NCBI GenBank assembly: GCA_964459495.1
Contig: CAYWNK010000004.1
Coordinates: forward strand, 8,916-72,915
Source of the DNA: CAYWNK01 sp964459495
Lineage (GTDB): Bacteria > Planctomycetota > UBA1135 > GCA-002686595
DNA length: 64,000 nt
Direction of reading: 5' to 3'
How positions within the stretch are numbered: the stretch's first letter is position 1; each line of letters begins with the position of its first letter. Under the pieces are notes generated by a model that worked only from the letters and a program-made list of their open reading frames with translations, was not told where the DNA came from and did no database searches. Position numbers and translations under genes: made by a program. This document shows positions 43,139 through 51,438 of this stretch, piece after piece.

Positions 43139-44152
43139 ATGGCCGACCTCGCGACATTCAGTTTTAGCCGGACCGGCAATTCCCTCTTCTCACCCGAAGA
43201 GGTGCGCGCACTCATGGCGGTCGAGTACGAGCGTTCCACCCGCTACGACTACTCGGTGTGCTGCCTAAAGCTGCGCGTGGACCGCATCGTCGAGATCGGA
43301 ACCATGCACGGGGAAGAGGCGCGCAACGAGGTGCTGGGGTCGGTGGTCGACCTGCTGCGCAAGGCGACCCGCGCTGGCGACCTGCTTGGCTTCCTCCAGG
43401 GGGATCGCCTGACCGTGCTGCTGCCGCACACCGATCCGCGCGGTGTGACCTTCCTGGCAGACCGCCTGCTGGCCGGTGCACGCAAGCTCGCGTTCAACAT
43501 GGACGATCGCACCCTGCGGGTCAGCCTCTCGATCGGCATTTCGAACAACCGTCACCCCGACGCCGATAGCTTCGAGACCATGGAGAAGGTCGCTGAGGAA
43601 GGTGTCGCCGTCGCCGAGGTTGCGGGCGGGGATCGCTGGGCTGAGACGGAGCTGTACGCTCTGCACACCAAGCGACCGCGGCCCGAGGTCAACCCGGTGA
43701 CCACAACCGATCCCGCGTCGACGGACGTCCGCAACCGGCTCATCGAGCTGATGGCGGGGGGAGGAGACCTGGAGCGCGCGGCTGCCACGCTGGCCGAGGA
43801 GCTCATGGCTCGGGCCAACCGGGAGATCGAGCAAGAGCGCGAAGAGATCATGGCCCAGGCCGCAACCCTCTCTCAGCCCGTTGAGCCCGGCAAGGAGGTC
43901 GAGTACCAGCGGGAGATCGACATGCTCCGCCGGCGCGTGGCTAAATTGACCAACTCCCTGGGTAGCACTGAGCGAGAGATCGCTCGCCTGCGGCGCAGGA
44001 AGGACGCCGGTGACGACGGCCTCGCCTCGATCTACCGCGACGTCCAGGGCCTGAGCGAAGAGGACGATCAGGGCGAGATGAAACGCGAGCTGATGTCGCG
44101 CATCTTCGAGGCCAACCTCGACCTGCACAAGTCCAGCCGCAAGAGCGGCTAG
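43139..44152 (+). CDS. degenerate GGDEF-domain protein with C-terminal coiled coil and the conserved motif of the MamK-adjacent protein
   Basis: 337 residues, no signal peptide. Residues about 20-180 are a GGDEF-type domain: VEYERSTRYDYSVCCLKLRVD, LRKATRAGDLLGFLQGDRLTVLLPHTD and LRVSLSIGIS. The GGDEF signature reads QGDRL, so cyclic di-GMP synthesis is unlikely. Residues about 195-285 are helical and coiled (REIEQEREEIMAQAATL, RRRVAKLTNSLGSTEREIARL). Residues 294-332, GLASIYRDVQGLSE through RIFEANLDLHKS, match the end of the 158-residue protein before the MamK-like gene. A TAGGCT box lies about 100 bases upstream. A shared docking partner is inferred. Confidence 0.78.
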   Translation: MADLATFSFSRTGNSLFSPEEVRALMAVEYERSTRYDYSVCCLKLRVDRIVEIGTMHGEEARNEVLGSVVDLLRKATRAGDLLGFLQGDRLTVLLPHTDPRGVTFLADRLLAGARKLAFNMDDRTLRVSLSIGISNNRHPDADSFETMEKVAEEGVAVAEVAGGDRWAETELYALHTKRPRPEVNPVTTTDPASTDVRNRLIELMAGGGDLERAAATLAEELMARANREIEQEREEIMAQAATLSQPVEPGKEVEYQREIDMLRRRVAKLTNSLGSTEREIARLRRRKDAGDDGLASIYRDVQGLSEEDDQGEMKRELMSRIFEANLDLHKSSRKSG

Positions 44153-44173
44153 CGAGCAGCGCGATCCGAATGG

Positions 44174-44214
44174 GACGGGCCCCCCCGGCGCGAGTTGCGC
44201 CGGGGGGGCCCGTC
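44174..44214. terminator. 18-bp perfect GC-rich hairpin between convergent genes
   Basis: Arms 44174-44191 and 44197-44214 pair perfectly around a GAGTT loop, 22 bases after the GGDEF-like stop. It can act on either strand; T tracts are poor on both sides. Confidence 0.7.
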
Positions 44215-44252
44215 TGCGTTCCGGTTGGGCCTCCCTTGGGAAGCCCAGCGGA

Positions 44253-45833
44253 TCAGGGGCAGAAGACAGCCTCGAGACCGTTGCTGAAGTTGAAGCCGCC
44301 CGGGGTGATGTCGCGGTACCAGAACTGGAAGTAGTACGACGAGCCAGAGACGATCTGGCCGGGGCCGGAGCTCGCGGGCAGGACGGTGAAGTCGACCTGA
44401 CGGGAGGCAACGCCCAGGCTACCGGTCGTGATGGGGGGCAGTAGACGGAACAGGGGGGCGCCCACGCAAAGGAAGCCGTCACCCAGGGGGGTGTTGGCGG
44501 TGCCGCCTCCGTAGAAGAACAAGCCGAACTGGTTCGTCGGTGCGTCGTTCACCACAAGGGTGAAGTCGTTGTCGCTAAGGGCAAGGCTACCGAGCGAGCT
44601 GATCTGGGCGCCACCTGCGCCGGCCGAGTTCGCACCGGCCACGCAGTAGTTGCTGTTGGTCGGGGTGCAGTCACCGGTGATGCGCCAGATGCGGCCGCCG
44701 GTGGAAGTCACGATGTAGAGCTCGCCTGCGCCGTCCTGGCCAAACGAGGTGATGTTGCCGATCGTGCCGCCCGCGGAGGGCTGCAGGTCAGCGGTGACAT
44801 TCAGGTTTTGGGTGACGGTCGTGCCGTCATAGCGCAGTGCCCAGACGTCACGGGAGCAGAAGTCCCCATAAAAGTAGGTGCCGTCGAGGCCAGGGATCTG
44901 GCTGCCGCGATAGACATAACCACCCGTGATCGAGCAGCGCCCGCCACCGTGGGTGTAGTCGTCGATAGGCAGGGTCAGCGAAGCTCCGTTGCAGGTGCAT
45001 CCGGAAAGGCCGGTGCAGGAGAAGCCCTCCATGCAGCGCCAGCCGTAGTTCTCGCCGCCCGTGCTGCTGGCGGGCTGGAAGTTGATTTCCTCGCGGGCAT
45101 TCTGGCCCACGTCGGCACACCAGAGGTCGCCGGTGAGGCTATCGAAGCTGTAGCGCCAGGGGTTGCGCAGGCCGATGTGCCAGATCTCGTCGAGGGTGGT
45201 GGGATCGCCGACGAAGGGGTTGTCGGAGGGGATGAAGGGGCTGGCAAGGTCGATGTCCAGGCGAATCATCTTGCCGAGCTTGTTCATCGGGTCCTGAGAC
45301 CGGTTTCCCGGGTCGTTGCCGGAACCGCCGTCGCCAAGGCCGATGTACAGCATGCCATCGGGCCCAAACTGCAGGCATCCTCCGTTGTGGTTGCTGAAGG
45401 GCTGACTGGCGACAAGAATGGTCTGAACCATGTTCGGGTCAGCCACGTTCGGGTCAGCGGAGACGCCGTACTCCCAGACGCGCGTGTTGCCAGCGTTGTT
45501 GGTGAAGTTGACGAAGAAGCGACCGTTGTTCGCGTAGTCGGGGTGGAAGGCGAGGCCGAGGAGACCCCGTTCGCCGCCGCCGTTGGTCAACGTGGTCAGG
45601 TCCAGGAAAGGCGTGGCCAGGATGTTCGGTGCGGTGCGGGGGTTTTCGACGATGCGAATGAGCCCTCCCTGCTGGACGACGAAGAGGCGGTCGAGGTCAC
45701 CTGCCGGCGAGGTGGCGTAGATGGGGGACGAAAACTGCCCGACCAACTCGGTGTCGAGGGACTGGGCGCTCGCGGGCGCGGCACTGGCCCAGAGGGCGGC
45801 CGCCGCCAGAGCGAGGGATGTCGCTGTGCGCAT
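44253..45833 (-). CDS. secreted PQQ-type sugar dehydrogenase (glucose/sorbosone dehydrogenase family) with lineage C-terminal domain
   Basis: 526 residues from ATG 45833, where a signal peptide begins (MRTATSLALAAAALWASA); the open frame upstream is not convincing. The six-bladed propeller is clear: LFVVQQGGLIRIVENP, GGERGLLGLAFHPDYANNGRFF, NHNGGCLQFGPDGMLYIGLGDGG, NPWRYSFDSLTGDLWCADVGQN and ENYGWRCMEG. Such enzymes oxidise sugars with PQQ or serve as propellers without cofactor. The last 110 residues are a separate beta domain ending in FCP, similar to the end of the pentahaem cytochrome at 49144-51237. Convergent with the GGDEF-like gene across a strong hairpin. Confidence 0.9.
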   Translation of the reverse strand: MRTATSLALAAAALWASAAPASAQSLDTELVGQFSSPIYATSPAGDLDRLFVVQQGGLIRIVENPRTAPNILATPFLDLTTLTNGGGERGLLGLAFHPDYANNGRFFVNFTNNAGNTRVWEYGVSADPNVADPNMVQTILVASQPFSNHNGGCLQFGPDGMLYIGLGDGGSGNDPGNRSQDPMNKLGKMIRLDIDLASPFIPSDNPFVGDPTTLDEIWHIGLRNPWRYSFDSLTGDLWCADVGQNAREEINFQPASSTGGENYGWRCMEGFSCTGLSGCTCNGASLTLPIDDYTHGGGRCSITGGYVYRGSQIPGLDGTYFYGDFCSRDVWALRYDGTTVTQNLNVTADLQPSAGGTIGNITSFGQDGAGELYIVTSTGGRIWRITGDCTPTNSNYCVAGANSAGAGGAQISSLGSLALSDNDFTLVVNDAPTNQFGLFFYGGGTANTPLGDGFLCVGAPLFRLLPPITTGSLGVASRQVDFTVLPASSGPGQIVSGSSYYFQFWYRDITPGGFNFSNGLEAVFCP

Positions 45834-45972
45834 GGGTGCGTGGGGTGTTTGAGGGACTCGAAGTCGGAAGGAGAGATGCGCCACGGGCGCGGTTAGGCCG
45901 CAGCACGGCCAATTGCATAGGATACCCGCATTCAGGCACGGAGTTGCCAACCGGAACAGGCCTTGACCCGTA

Positions 45973-45978
45973 TAGGAT
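45973..45978 (+). promoter_or_regulatory. TAGGAT -10-like box before the short MORN lipoprotein
   Basis: TAGGAT (within TATAGGAT) ends 11 bases before the ATG at 45990, which supports that start over the one at 46059. Confidence 0.35.
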
Positions 45979-45989
45979 CCGTCCAACCC

Positions 45990-46466
45990 ATGTCCCGAGA
46001 CCAACGATCCTCCCCTCCTGCCCAATGCCACGGGGTTCAGGCCCACTGTGGCCGAATCATGGCCGTAGGGCTTTTCTGCCTCGCCGCCTGTGGTCCTGAG
46101 GAGAAGGTCGCAAAGAACGGTTTAACCGGTCTTCCCCTGCTGGTCTCGTCTTGGGAAAACGGGCACTTGCAGGGGGCCTACACGCGCTACCGGGAAGACG
46201 GGTCCCAGTGGCAGACGGGCGCGTGGAAGGACGGCCTGCGCGATGGTCGCTGGACGACCTTCTCCGAATCCGGGGCCCCTGAGGTCGTGGAAGAATGGGA
46301 GCGTGGCGTCCGTGTCGGAACCTGGCGCTCCTACCATCCCGACGGGACGCTGCAGAGTGAAGGTGGGCATGAAGCCGGGGTGAAGCACGGACCCTGGAAC
46401 TACTTCGCTCCCGACGGTTCTCCTAAGGCCACAGAGGTCTGGGAGTACGGCACGCGCCGGCGCTAG
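45990..46466 (+). CDS. MORN-repeat (YwqK-like) lipoprotein
   Basis: 158 residues from ATG 45990; a Met at 46059 gives a shorter form that would lack a basic n-region. A lipobox-like Leu-Ala-Ala-Cys follows a hydrophobic stretch. Four or five MORN-like units follow, each of the pattern G-x-W-x-x-Y-x-x-x-G (GAYTRYREDGSQWQTGAWKD, GRWTTFSESGAPEVVEEWER, GTWRSYHPDGTLQSEGGHEA). It is a short relative of the protein at 54018-55181. The name YwqK antitoxin given to such repeats has no support here. The sulfatase-like gene follows after two bases. Confidence 0.72.
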   Translation: MSRDQRSSPPAQCHGVQAHCGRIMAVGLFCLAACGPEEKVAKNGLTGLPLLVSSWENGHLQGAYTRYREDGSQWQTGAWKDGLRDGRWTTFSESGAPEVVEEWERGVRVGTWRSYHPDGTLQSEGGHEAGVKHGPWNYFAPDGSPKATEVWEYGTRRR

Positions 46467-46468
46467 GT

Positions 46469-48073
46469 ATGCAGGCGGCGCACAAGCGATTCTGGGCATT
46501 TGCGAGTGGAGCGTTGATGCTCTGCGGACTGCTCCTCGGCTGCCGTGGGGAGGTCATGGACCCGCCGGTCGCCGGCGAGATCCGGCACGTCCTGCTCATC
46601 TCCCTCGACACCACGCGCGCCGATCACCTGGGTTGCTACGGGGACACGCGCGGGCTGACCCCCAACCTCGACCGCTTGGCGGCACGCGGCGTGCGCTTTG
46701 AGTCGGCGACCAGCCCGGCTCCGACGACTCTCGCGGCGCATACCTCGATCTTCACGGGCACCTATCCGCAGACCCACGGGGTGGCGCGCAACGGCTTCGT
46801 CGTGAACCCAGAGAACGAGACTTTGGCAGAACTCTTCCAGGCAGCTGGCTGGGCCACCGGCGCGGTGCTGGGGTCCTTTGCCCTGGATTCGCGCTTTGGG
46901 CTCGACCAGGGCTTCGATCGCTTTGACGAGGACTTCGATCTTCAGATCGGAGTGACGGCGGATCGGACGCTGGACCGGGACCAGAACCAGCGCCAGGCGA
47001 AGAGCGTTACCACCGCGGCTTTGAAACAGTTCGCCCAGGTGCAGGACGAGCGCAGCTTCCACTTCGTGCACTACTTCGATCCGCATGTGCCTTATGAAGC
47101 GCCGCGGGATTTCGTGGAGCGCTTCGGTGCAGAAGATGCTCCGGCCAGCGCGCGGGACAGCGATATCGAGGAGCGCGTCGTCGCTCTTCAGGCGCCGATT
47201 CTCGGGGAGGGCGTGGGGCTTTCCGCTGTGATCGGCGGAGGCCTGACGCCGGAGCTGCTCGAGGGGGCAGACGGTGAGCCGGACGATGCGAGTCTCGCGC
47301 TGGCCAGCCTCTACGCGGCCGAGGTTTCCTACATGGATGCCGAAGTTGGTCGCTTGCTCGATGGCCTCGAGAGCAGCGGTCAGCTGGCCAACACGCTGAT
47401 CGTGTTGACAGGCGATCACGGCGAGACGTTCTGGGAGCACGGCGACTTCTGGAACCATGGCTTGTGGCTGTACCAGACAACCGTGCATGTGCCGCTGGTC
47501 GTGGTGCTGCCCGATGGGAAAGGGGCAGGCACCCAGGTGTCCGATCCTGTGTCGACGATCGACGTCTTCCCGACCCTCGCTGAGCTCATCAAGCTCCCGC
47601 TCAACGAGCGCGTGGAGGGTGTCAGCTTGGCCGGCGCCCTAGAAGGCCGGGTGCTCGCGGAGCGGCCACTTTTTTTATGCGCGACACAGCCCTACAGGTT
47701 TGAGCCCCCGCCCGAGCGCAGCGACGTGTGGACCAATCAGGCCAAGCCCCAGGCCGTGCGCCGGGGGCCTTGGAAGTACGTGATCGCTCCCTACGTTCAG
47801 GGGGGCTACCAGCAGCTCTTTCACCTAGGCAGGGATCCAGGGGAGAGAACCAACCTACTCCTGGGGAACCCTGGGCCGCAGGCCAAGCAGGCGCTGGTGG
47901 AGCTGCGGGGCATCCTGGAGGCTCACTGGAAGAACGCCGCGCCGCTGCCCAGCGCCTTCGACAGCTCGCAGACGGAAGATACAAGACGCCGGCTCGCAGG
48001 CATCGGCTACAGCGGCAACGTGAACGACGAAGAGCAGGACGACGACGCGGCTACAGACGAAGAGGGGCGGTAG
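46469..48073 (+). CDS. sulfatase-like alkaline-phosphatase-superfamily hydrolase with Thr nucleophile position
   Basis: 534 residues. Signal peptide with lipobox Leu-Leu-Gly-Cys. Metal site: LLISLDTTRADHLGCYG near residue 45 and LTGDHGETFWEHGDFWNHG near 310. In true sulfatases the nucleophile is Cys/Ser in C-x-P-x-R, converted to formylglycine. Counting back from the conserved FTG gives Thr87 in TLAAH, so formylglycine cannot form. Thr nucleophiles are known in phosphodiesterase and phosphoethanolamine-transferase branches of this superfamily. The substrate is unknown. Two bases separate it from the MORN lipoprotein, so they are an operon. Its acidic tail (NDEEQDDDAATDEEGR) is unusual. Confidence 0.85.
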   Translation: MQAAHKRFWAFASGALMLCGLLLGCRGEVMDPPVAGEIRHVLLISLDTTRADHLGCYGDTRGLTPNLDRLAARGVRFESATSPAPTTLAAHTSIFTGTYPQTHGVARNGFVVNPENETLAELFQAAGWATGAVLGSFALDSRFGLDQGFDRFDEDFDLQIGVTADRTLDRDQNQRQAKSVTTAALKQFAQVQDERSFHFVHYFDPHVPYEAPRDFVERFGAEDAPASARDSDIEERVVALQAPILGEGVGLSAVIGGGLTPELLEGADGEPDDASLALASLYAAEVSYMDAEVGRLLDGLESSGQLANTLIVLTGDHGETFWEHGDFWNHGLWLYQTTVHVPLVVVLPDGKGAGTQVSDPVSTIDVFPTLAELIKLPLNERVEGVSLAGALEGRVLAERPLFLCATQPYRFEPPPERSDVWTNQAKPQAVRRGPWKYVIAPYVQGGYQQLFHLGRDPGERTNLLLGNPGPQAKQALVELRGILEAHWKNAAPLPSAFDSSQTEDTRRRLAGIGYSGNVNDEEQDDDAATDEEGR

Positions 48074-48096
48074 GCCGCAGGCGATTACCGGTGGCG

Positions 48097-48978
48097 CTAG
48101 CCGTCCTTGCCCAACAGGCCCTCTAGAGCACCGCCGAGCTGCTTCTTCGCCTCATCCTTCAGCTTCTCGGTCTCTTCTTCGAGCTTGCCCTTCGCTTCAT
48201 CGAGCAGCGCATCGCCCGCATCCTTGATGCTGGTGGATCCGTTCAGAACGTTGAGCACGGCGGGGGGGATGTCATCGCTGCTCGCGCCCAGGGTGCGCTG
48301 GGCGATTTCTTTCAGAAGCTCCTCGGCGAGGTCCTCGATGGAATCGACCCGTGCGCGGTTGGCCTCGTCGGAGAGATCCATCTCGAAGGCGGGGGCAGTC
48401 CACTCCTGAACTTTGTCGTCCATACCGGGGATACCGCGCAGCTCGAGGCGAGCGCCGACCCCGGACACGGAGACTGTGCCGAACGCGAGGCGCTTGCCGC
48501 TGGAGCTGGAATCCTCCTCCGAGTCCGTATTCTCCTCCTCTCCCCCAGGCTCGGGGGAGGATTCATCCGCACCCTTCTGCTTGGACCGGATGTGGTCAAG
48601 CACTTGGCCCAGGTTGGACTGCATGCCGTTCTGAACCAGGTTGAGCTTGAGCCCGTCGAGACGGATGGCCGGGACCTCGATCGTATCGGAGAGCAGGGAT
48701 AGGGTGCCGACCCCCACGGTGGCCTCGCCGATGTCGAGCAGCGGTGTCTCGCCGAAACCATCGGGGTTCTCCAGCGCGAGGCCTTCGAGCCCGAACTCTG
48801 TCTTCGATGGACCGACTCCGGCGTTCACGTCAACCAGGGTGGCTCCCACCCCGAGGGCGCTACCGGCACCCTTCTCGACGCCTACGCGCGCAGCGGACGG
48901 CAGCATCAGGGTGGCTGCAAGCCCCAGCAGTCCGGCGCCGATGACGAGGATGATGAGCAGCTTGATGAGGGTCTTCAT
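48097..48978 (-). CDS. AsmA-like membrane-anchored protein
   Basis: 293 residues from ATG 48978, which opens a membrane segment (MKTLIKLLIILVIGAGLLGLAATLML); the frame upstream is not supported. The periplasmic part resembles AsmA-like repeats (GFGETPLLDIGEATVGVGTLSLL, IEVPAIRLDGLKLNLVQNG). A central Glu/Ser-rich segment (residues about 150-170) is low complexity, and the C-terminal 50 residues form a charged amphipathic helix (KGKLEEETEKLKDEAKKQL). AsmA-like proteins are linked to lipid transport between membranes. Assignment is moderate because the repeat is short. Confidence 0.6.
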   Translation of the reverse strand: MKTLIKLLIILVIGAGLLGLAATLMLPSAARVGVEKGAGSALGVGATLVDVNAGVGPSKTEFGLEGLALENPDGFGETPLLDIGEATVGVGTLSLLSDTIEVPAIRLDGLKLNLVQNGMQSNLGQVLDHIRSKQKGADESSPEPGGEEENTDSEEDSSSSGKRLAFGTVSVSGVGARLELRGIPGMDDKVQEWTAPAFEMDLSDEANRARVDSIEDLAEELLKEIAQRTLGASSDDIPPAVLNVLNGSTSIKDAGDALLDEAKGKLEEETEKLKDEAKKQLGGALEGLLGKDG

Positions 48979-49143
48979 GGGGCGGGATGGAAACACGCCG
49001 CCATGGGGGGATCCAGGGGGATCCGCCGATTCCCGTGGGGTCCAGCGGCTGCCAGGTAGGAACCAGCGCCGGCCCGCCCCCGCGAACGGGGACGGGCCGG
49101 ATGCAAGCTTCACCGGGGTCAAAGCCCCAGGGCGCCCCCAGGC

Positions 49144-51237
49144 TCAGTCGCAGAAGTCGATCATGACTCCGCTCCCCAAGCCGATGCCGGCGGTGGCGCC
49201 GGGGTCGCGGAAGAAGGCCTGGAAGACGCGGCGGGTGCCGCTGACGGCGCTGCTGGCGGGCAAGGTCACGCTTGCGTTGCCTGCACCGTCGAAGGTGAAG
49301 AGCAGCTCGCGGAACGGATCGAGGATCAGACGCACGCCGCCCAGGTGGCTGATCGAAGCCGTCTCGGAGCCCGAGAACAGCACGCCTAGCTGACCGGGGA
49401 TTCCGCCGCTGATTTCGAAGGTGATCGGTCCGGAGACCGAAGATGACGATGCGGTCATCTCTGGCAGCACGCCCGCGGATGTCAGCGTGCCGAGGCCGTA
49501 GATCACCGGGGCGGAGCAGTCGACAGCGCCGAGATCTGCACTGGCCGAAGCCATGAGAGTGGGCTCGGACTTGCCGAACATCTCCCACAGGTCGTAGGCC
49601 TCTTGACCGGTGCTATCGGTGACGTTGGTGTCCCGCAGGAACTCGATGTACTCCTTAGTCGTGACCTGGTGGTACAGCTTGACGTCGGCGTTCACGGCTC
49701 CGGGGGGGATGTCGTAGAAGACGTCATCCCAGTGCTGCTGATCGTCGTAGTGGTGCTCGGCCACCGGGGAACCGATGGCCTCGTAGCCTGCGTTGGTGAA
49801 GCCGCGTGCCGGGATGCGGTTGTCTTTCACCAGCATGTTGTTGAGTACGAAGTGGAAGCTCTTGCCGACGGGTAGGCCGGTCTGGCCCGACATGTAGGCG
49901 TCGAGACCCAGCTCCGCCTCGTAGACGGTGGTGTCGCCGGTCGTCAGCGTGGCCGTCGTAGAGTCGTAGGCACCGCGCTCCGCGACCAGGTTGCCGGCCG
50001 CATCGCGGAACTCGACGTTCACCCAGATCCGGCGACCCTCACCATAGCCAGTCGGCAGCTTGTGGCCGGTCTGGTTGACCACGCGAACCATGAGCTGGCC
50101 GTTCTGGACGGTGGCGCTCAGGTCGGCAGACTTCTGCAGGAAGGCGATGTTGCGCGCGATGACGTCGTCGACCTTCTGCTGGTCAAGGCCGGTCTCAAAG
50201 TCGGGGTAGAGGGCCCGGACCGCGCGGATCACCCAGGTGTTCACGCCCTCGAAGGTGTGCAGGGGCATGTCCGGACGGACCTCGCCAAGGCCGGGCAGGC
50301 AGGCCGTCGCGTTGGCGTCGGGCATGTGGCAGTCCTGGCAGCTCGCGACGTTGGTCTTGTCACCGCCAAAGCGCCCAAGGCTGTCGATCTCGGTCACCGC
50401 GTACACGGACTGGCTCCATTCGCCAAAGGTGCGCTCGACGGGGAACATGTCGTCCTTCGCCGTGGTCGGGTGAATCTCGTCGCTCGCGGTCAGGATCCAG
50501 CCAGGGCCGTTGGGGTCGCGCTCCAGCGCGGGGTTCGAGACGTCGTGGCAGGTGGCGCACATCTCCGATTCCTGATGGAAGGGAGATTCAAACCACGAGT
50601 GCAGTCCGAAGTTGGGGCCGAGGTCGAAGGGACCACGTCGGTTGTCCAGCGGGTCAACCACGTACTGGCCCATGTGGGCGTCCCCGGTGGGGGCCAGCGT
50701 GAGTGAAGCCAGGATGCCGGCATCCATCGGGGGGTTCTCGGCGGCGTCGTACACGGGGTCCACTTGGCGGTGGCACACGTGGCAGTTCACGCCGTCGAAG
50801 TCGTTGCGGTTGTTGTCGAGGGCAGAGCCGTCGGTCGGCGTCGAGCGGCCTTCGAGCCAAGCGATCGGGGCGTGACAGCGCAGGCACATCTCCCCCGAGT
50901 CGTTCATGTCCTGGTTGGCGATCGCGAGCGCGGCGTAGAACATGGGGTCGCGCGCCGACTGGGCCATCATGGAGGCAGACCACAGGTCGTACGGGGCGAC
51001 GTCGGGGTCGTAGTTGCCGTGGCAAGCCGAGCAGGCCATGCTGCTTTCCAGCTCGTCGACGAGCCCCAGGGGCTGGGTTCCCGGAAGCTTGAAGTCCTCG
51101 AGCGTCGTGTCCGAAATGATGCCGCCCAGGGGGGCACTCACGCCGGAGGCACCAACGGCGATGACACCATAGCCAAGGACCCCTAGGAGCCAGGGACGGA
51201 GACGGCGGGCGATCGACGGAGGATTCGTTTGGCTCAT
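49144..51237 (-). CDS. multihaem (five-CxxCH) cytochrome c family protein
   Basis: 697 residues. An N-terminal membrane segment (LRPWLLGVLGYGVIAVGAS) is followed by five haem motifs in order: CSACH, CLRCH, CHVCH, CATCH and CQDCH. Spacing and HMP-type ligand context (SCQDCHMPDA) match the cytochrome c554/NapC-like DUF families. After the haem part, a beta-rich region (GQLMVRVVNQTGHKLPTGYGE) is typical of such cytochromes. The last 100 residues form a domain ending in FCD that resembles the end of the sugar dehydrogenase at 44253-45833. Periplasmic electron transfer is expected. Confidence 0.88.
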   Translation of the reverse strand: MSQTNPPSIARRLRPWLLGVLGYGVIAVGASGVSAPLGGIISDTTLEDFKLPGTQPLGLVDELESSMACSACHGNYDPDVAPYDLWSASMMAQSARDPMFYAALAIANQDMNDSGEMCLRCHAPIAWLEGRSTPTDGSALDNNRNDFDGVNCHVCHRQVDPVYDAAENPPMDAGILASLTLAPTGDAHMGQYVVDPLDNRRGPFDLGPNFGLHSWFESPFHQESEMCATCHDVSNPALERDPNGPGWILTASDEIHPTTAKDDMFPVERTFGEWSQSVYAVTEIDSLGRFGGDKTNVASCQDCHMPDANATACLPGLGEVRPDMPLHTFEGVNTWVIRAVRALYPDFETGLDQQKVDDVIARNIAFLQKSADLSATVQNGQLMVRVVNQTGHKLPTGYGEGRRIWVNVEFRDAAGNLVAERGAYDSTTATLTTGDTTVYEAELGLDAYMSGQTGLPVGKSFHFVLNNMLVKDNRIPARGFTNAGYEAIGSPVAEHHYDDQQHWDDVFYDIPPGAVNADVKLYHQVTTKEYIEFLRDTNVTDSTGQEAYDLWEMFGKSEPTLMASASADLGAVDCSAPVIYGLGTLTSAGVLPEMTASSSSVSGPITFEISGGIPGQLGVLFSGSETASISHLGGVRLILDPFRELLFTFDGAGNASVTLPASSAVSGTRRVFQAFFRDPGATAGIGLGSGVMIDFCD

Positions 51238-51438
51238 GATGGAGGAGGCGTAGCTGGTCAGCCGCGGTCAGCCTAGCTGAACATTCCCCCACCATAGAAG
51301 AGTGGTCAAGCGCGGATACAAATCGGATCGCCCCAATCTGGATGCAACCCTCGTTTGGACACACGGTCCCTGCAGTGCGCGCCTCGTTTTGAGGCCGCCG
51401 CCAACCCGGCGCCACGTGATCGATTTGTCAAACTGCGC

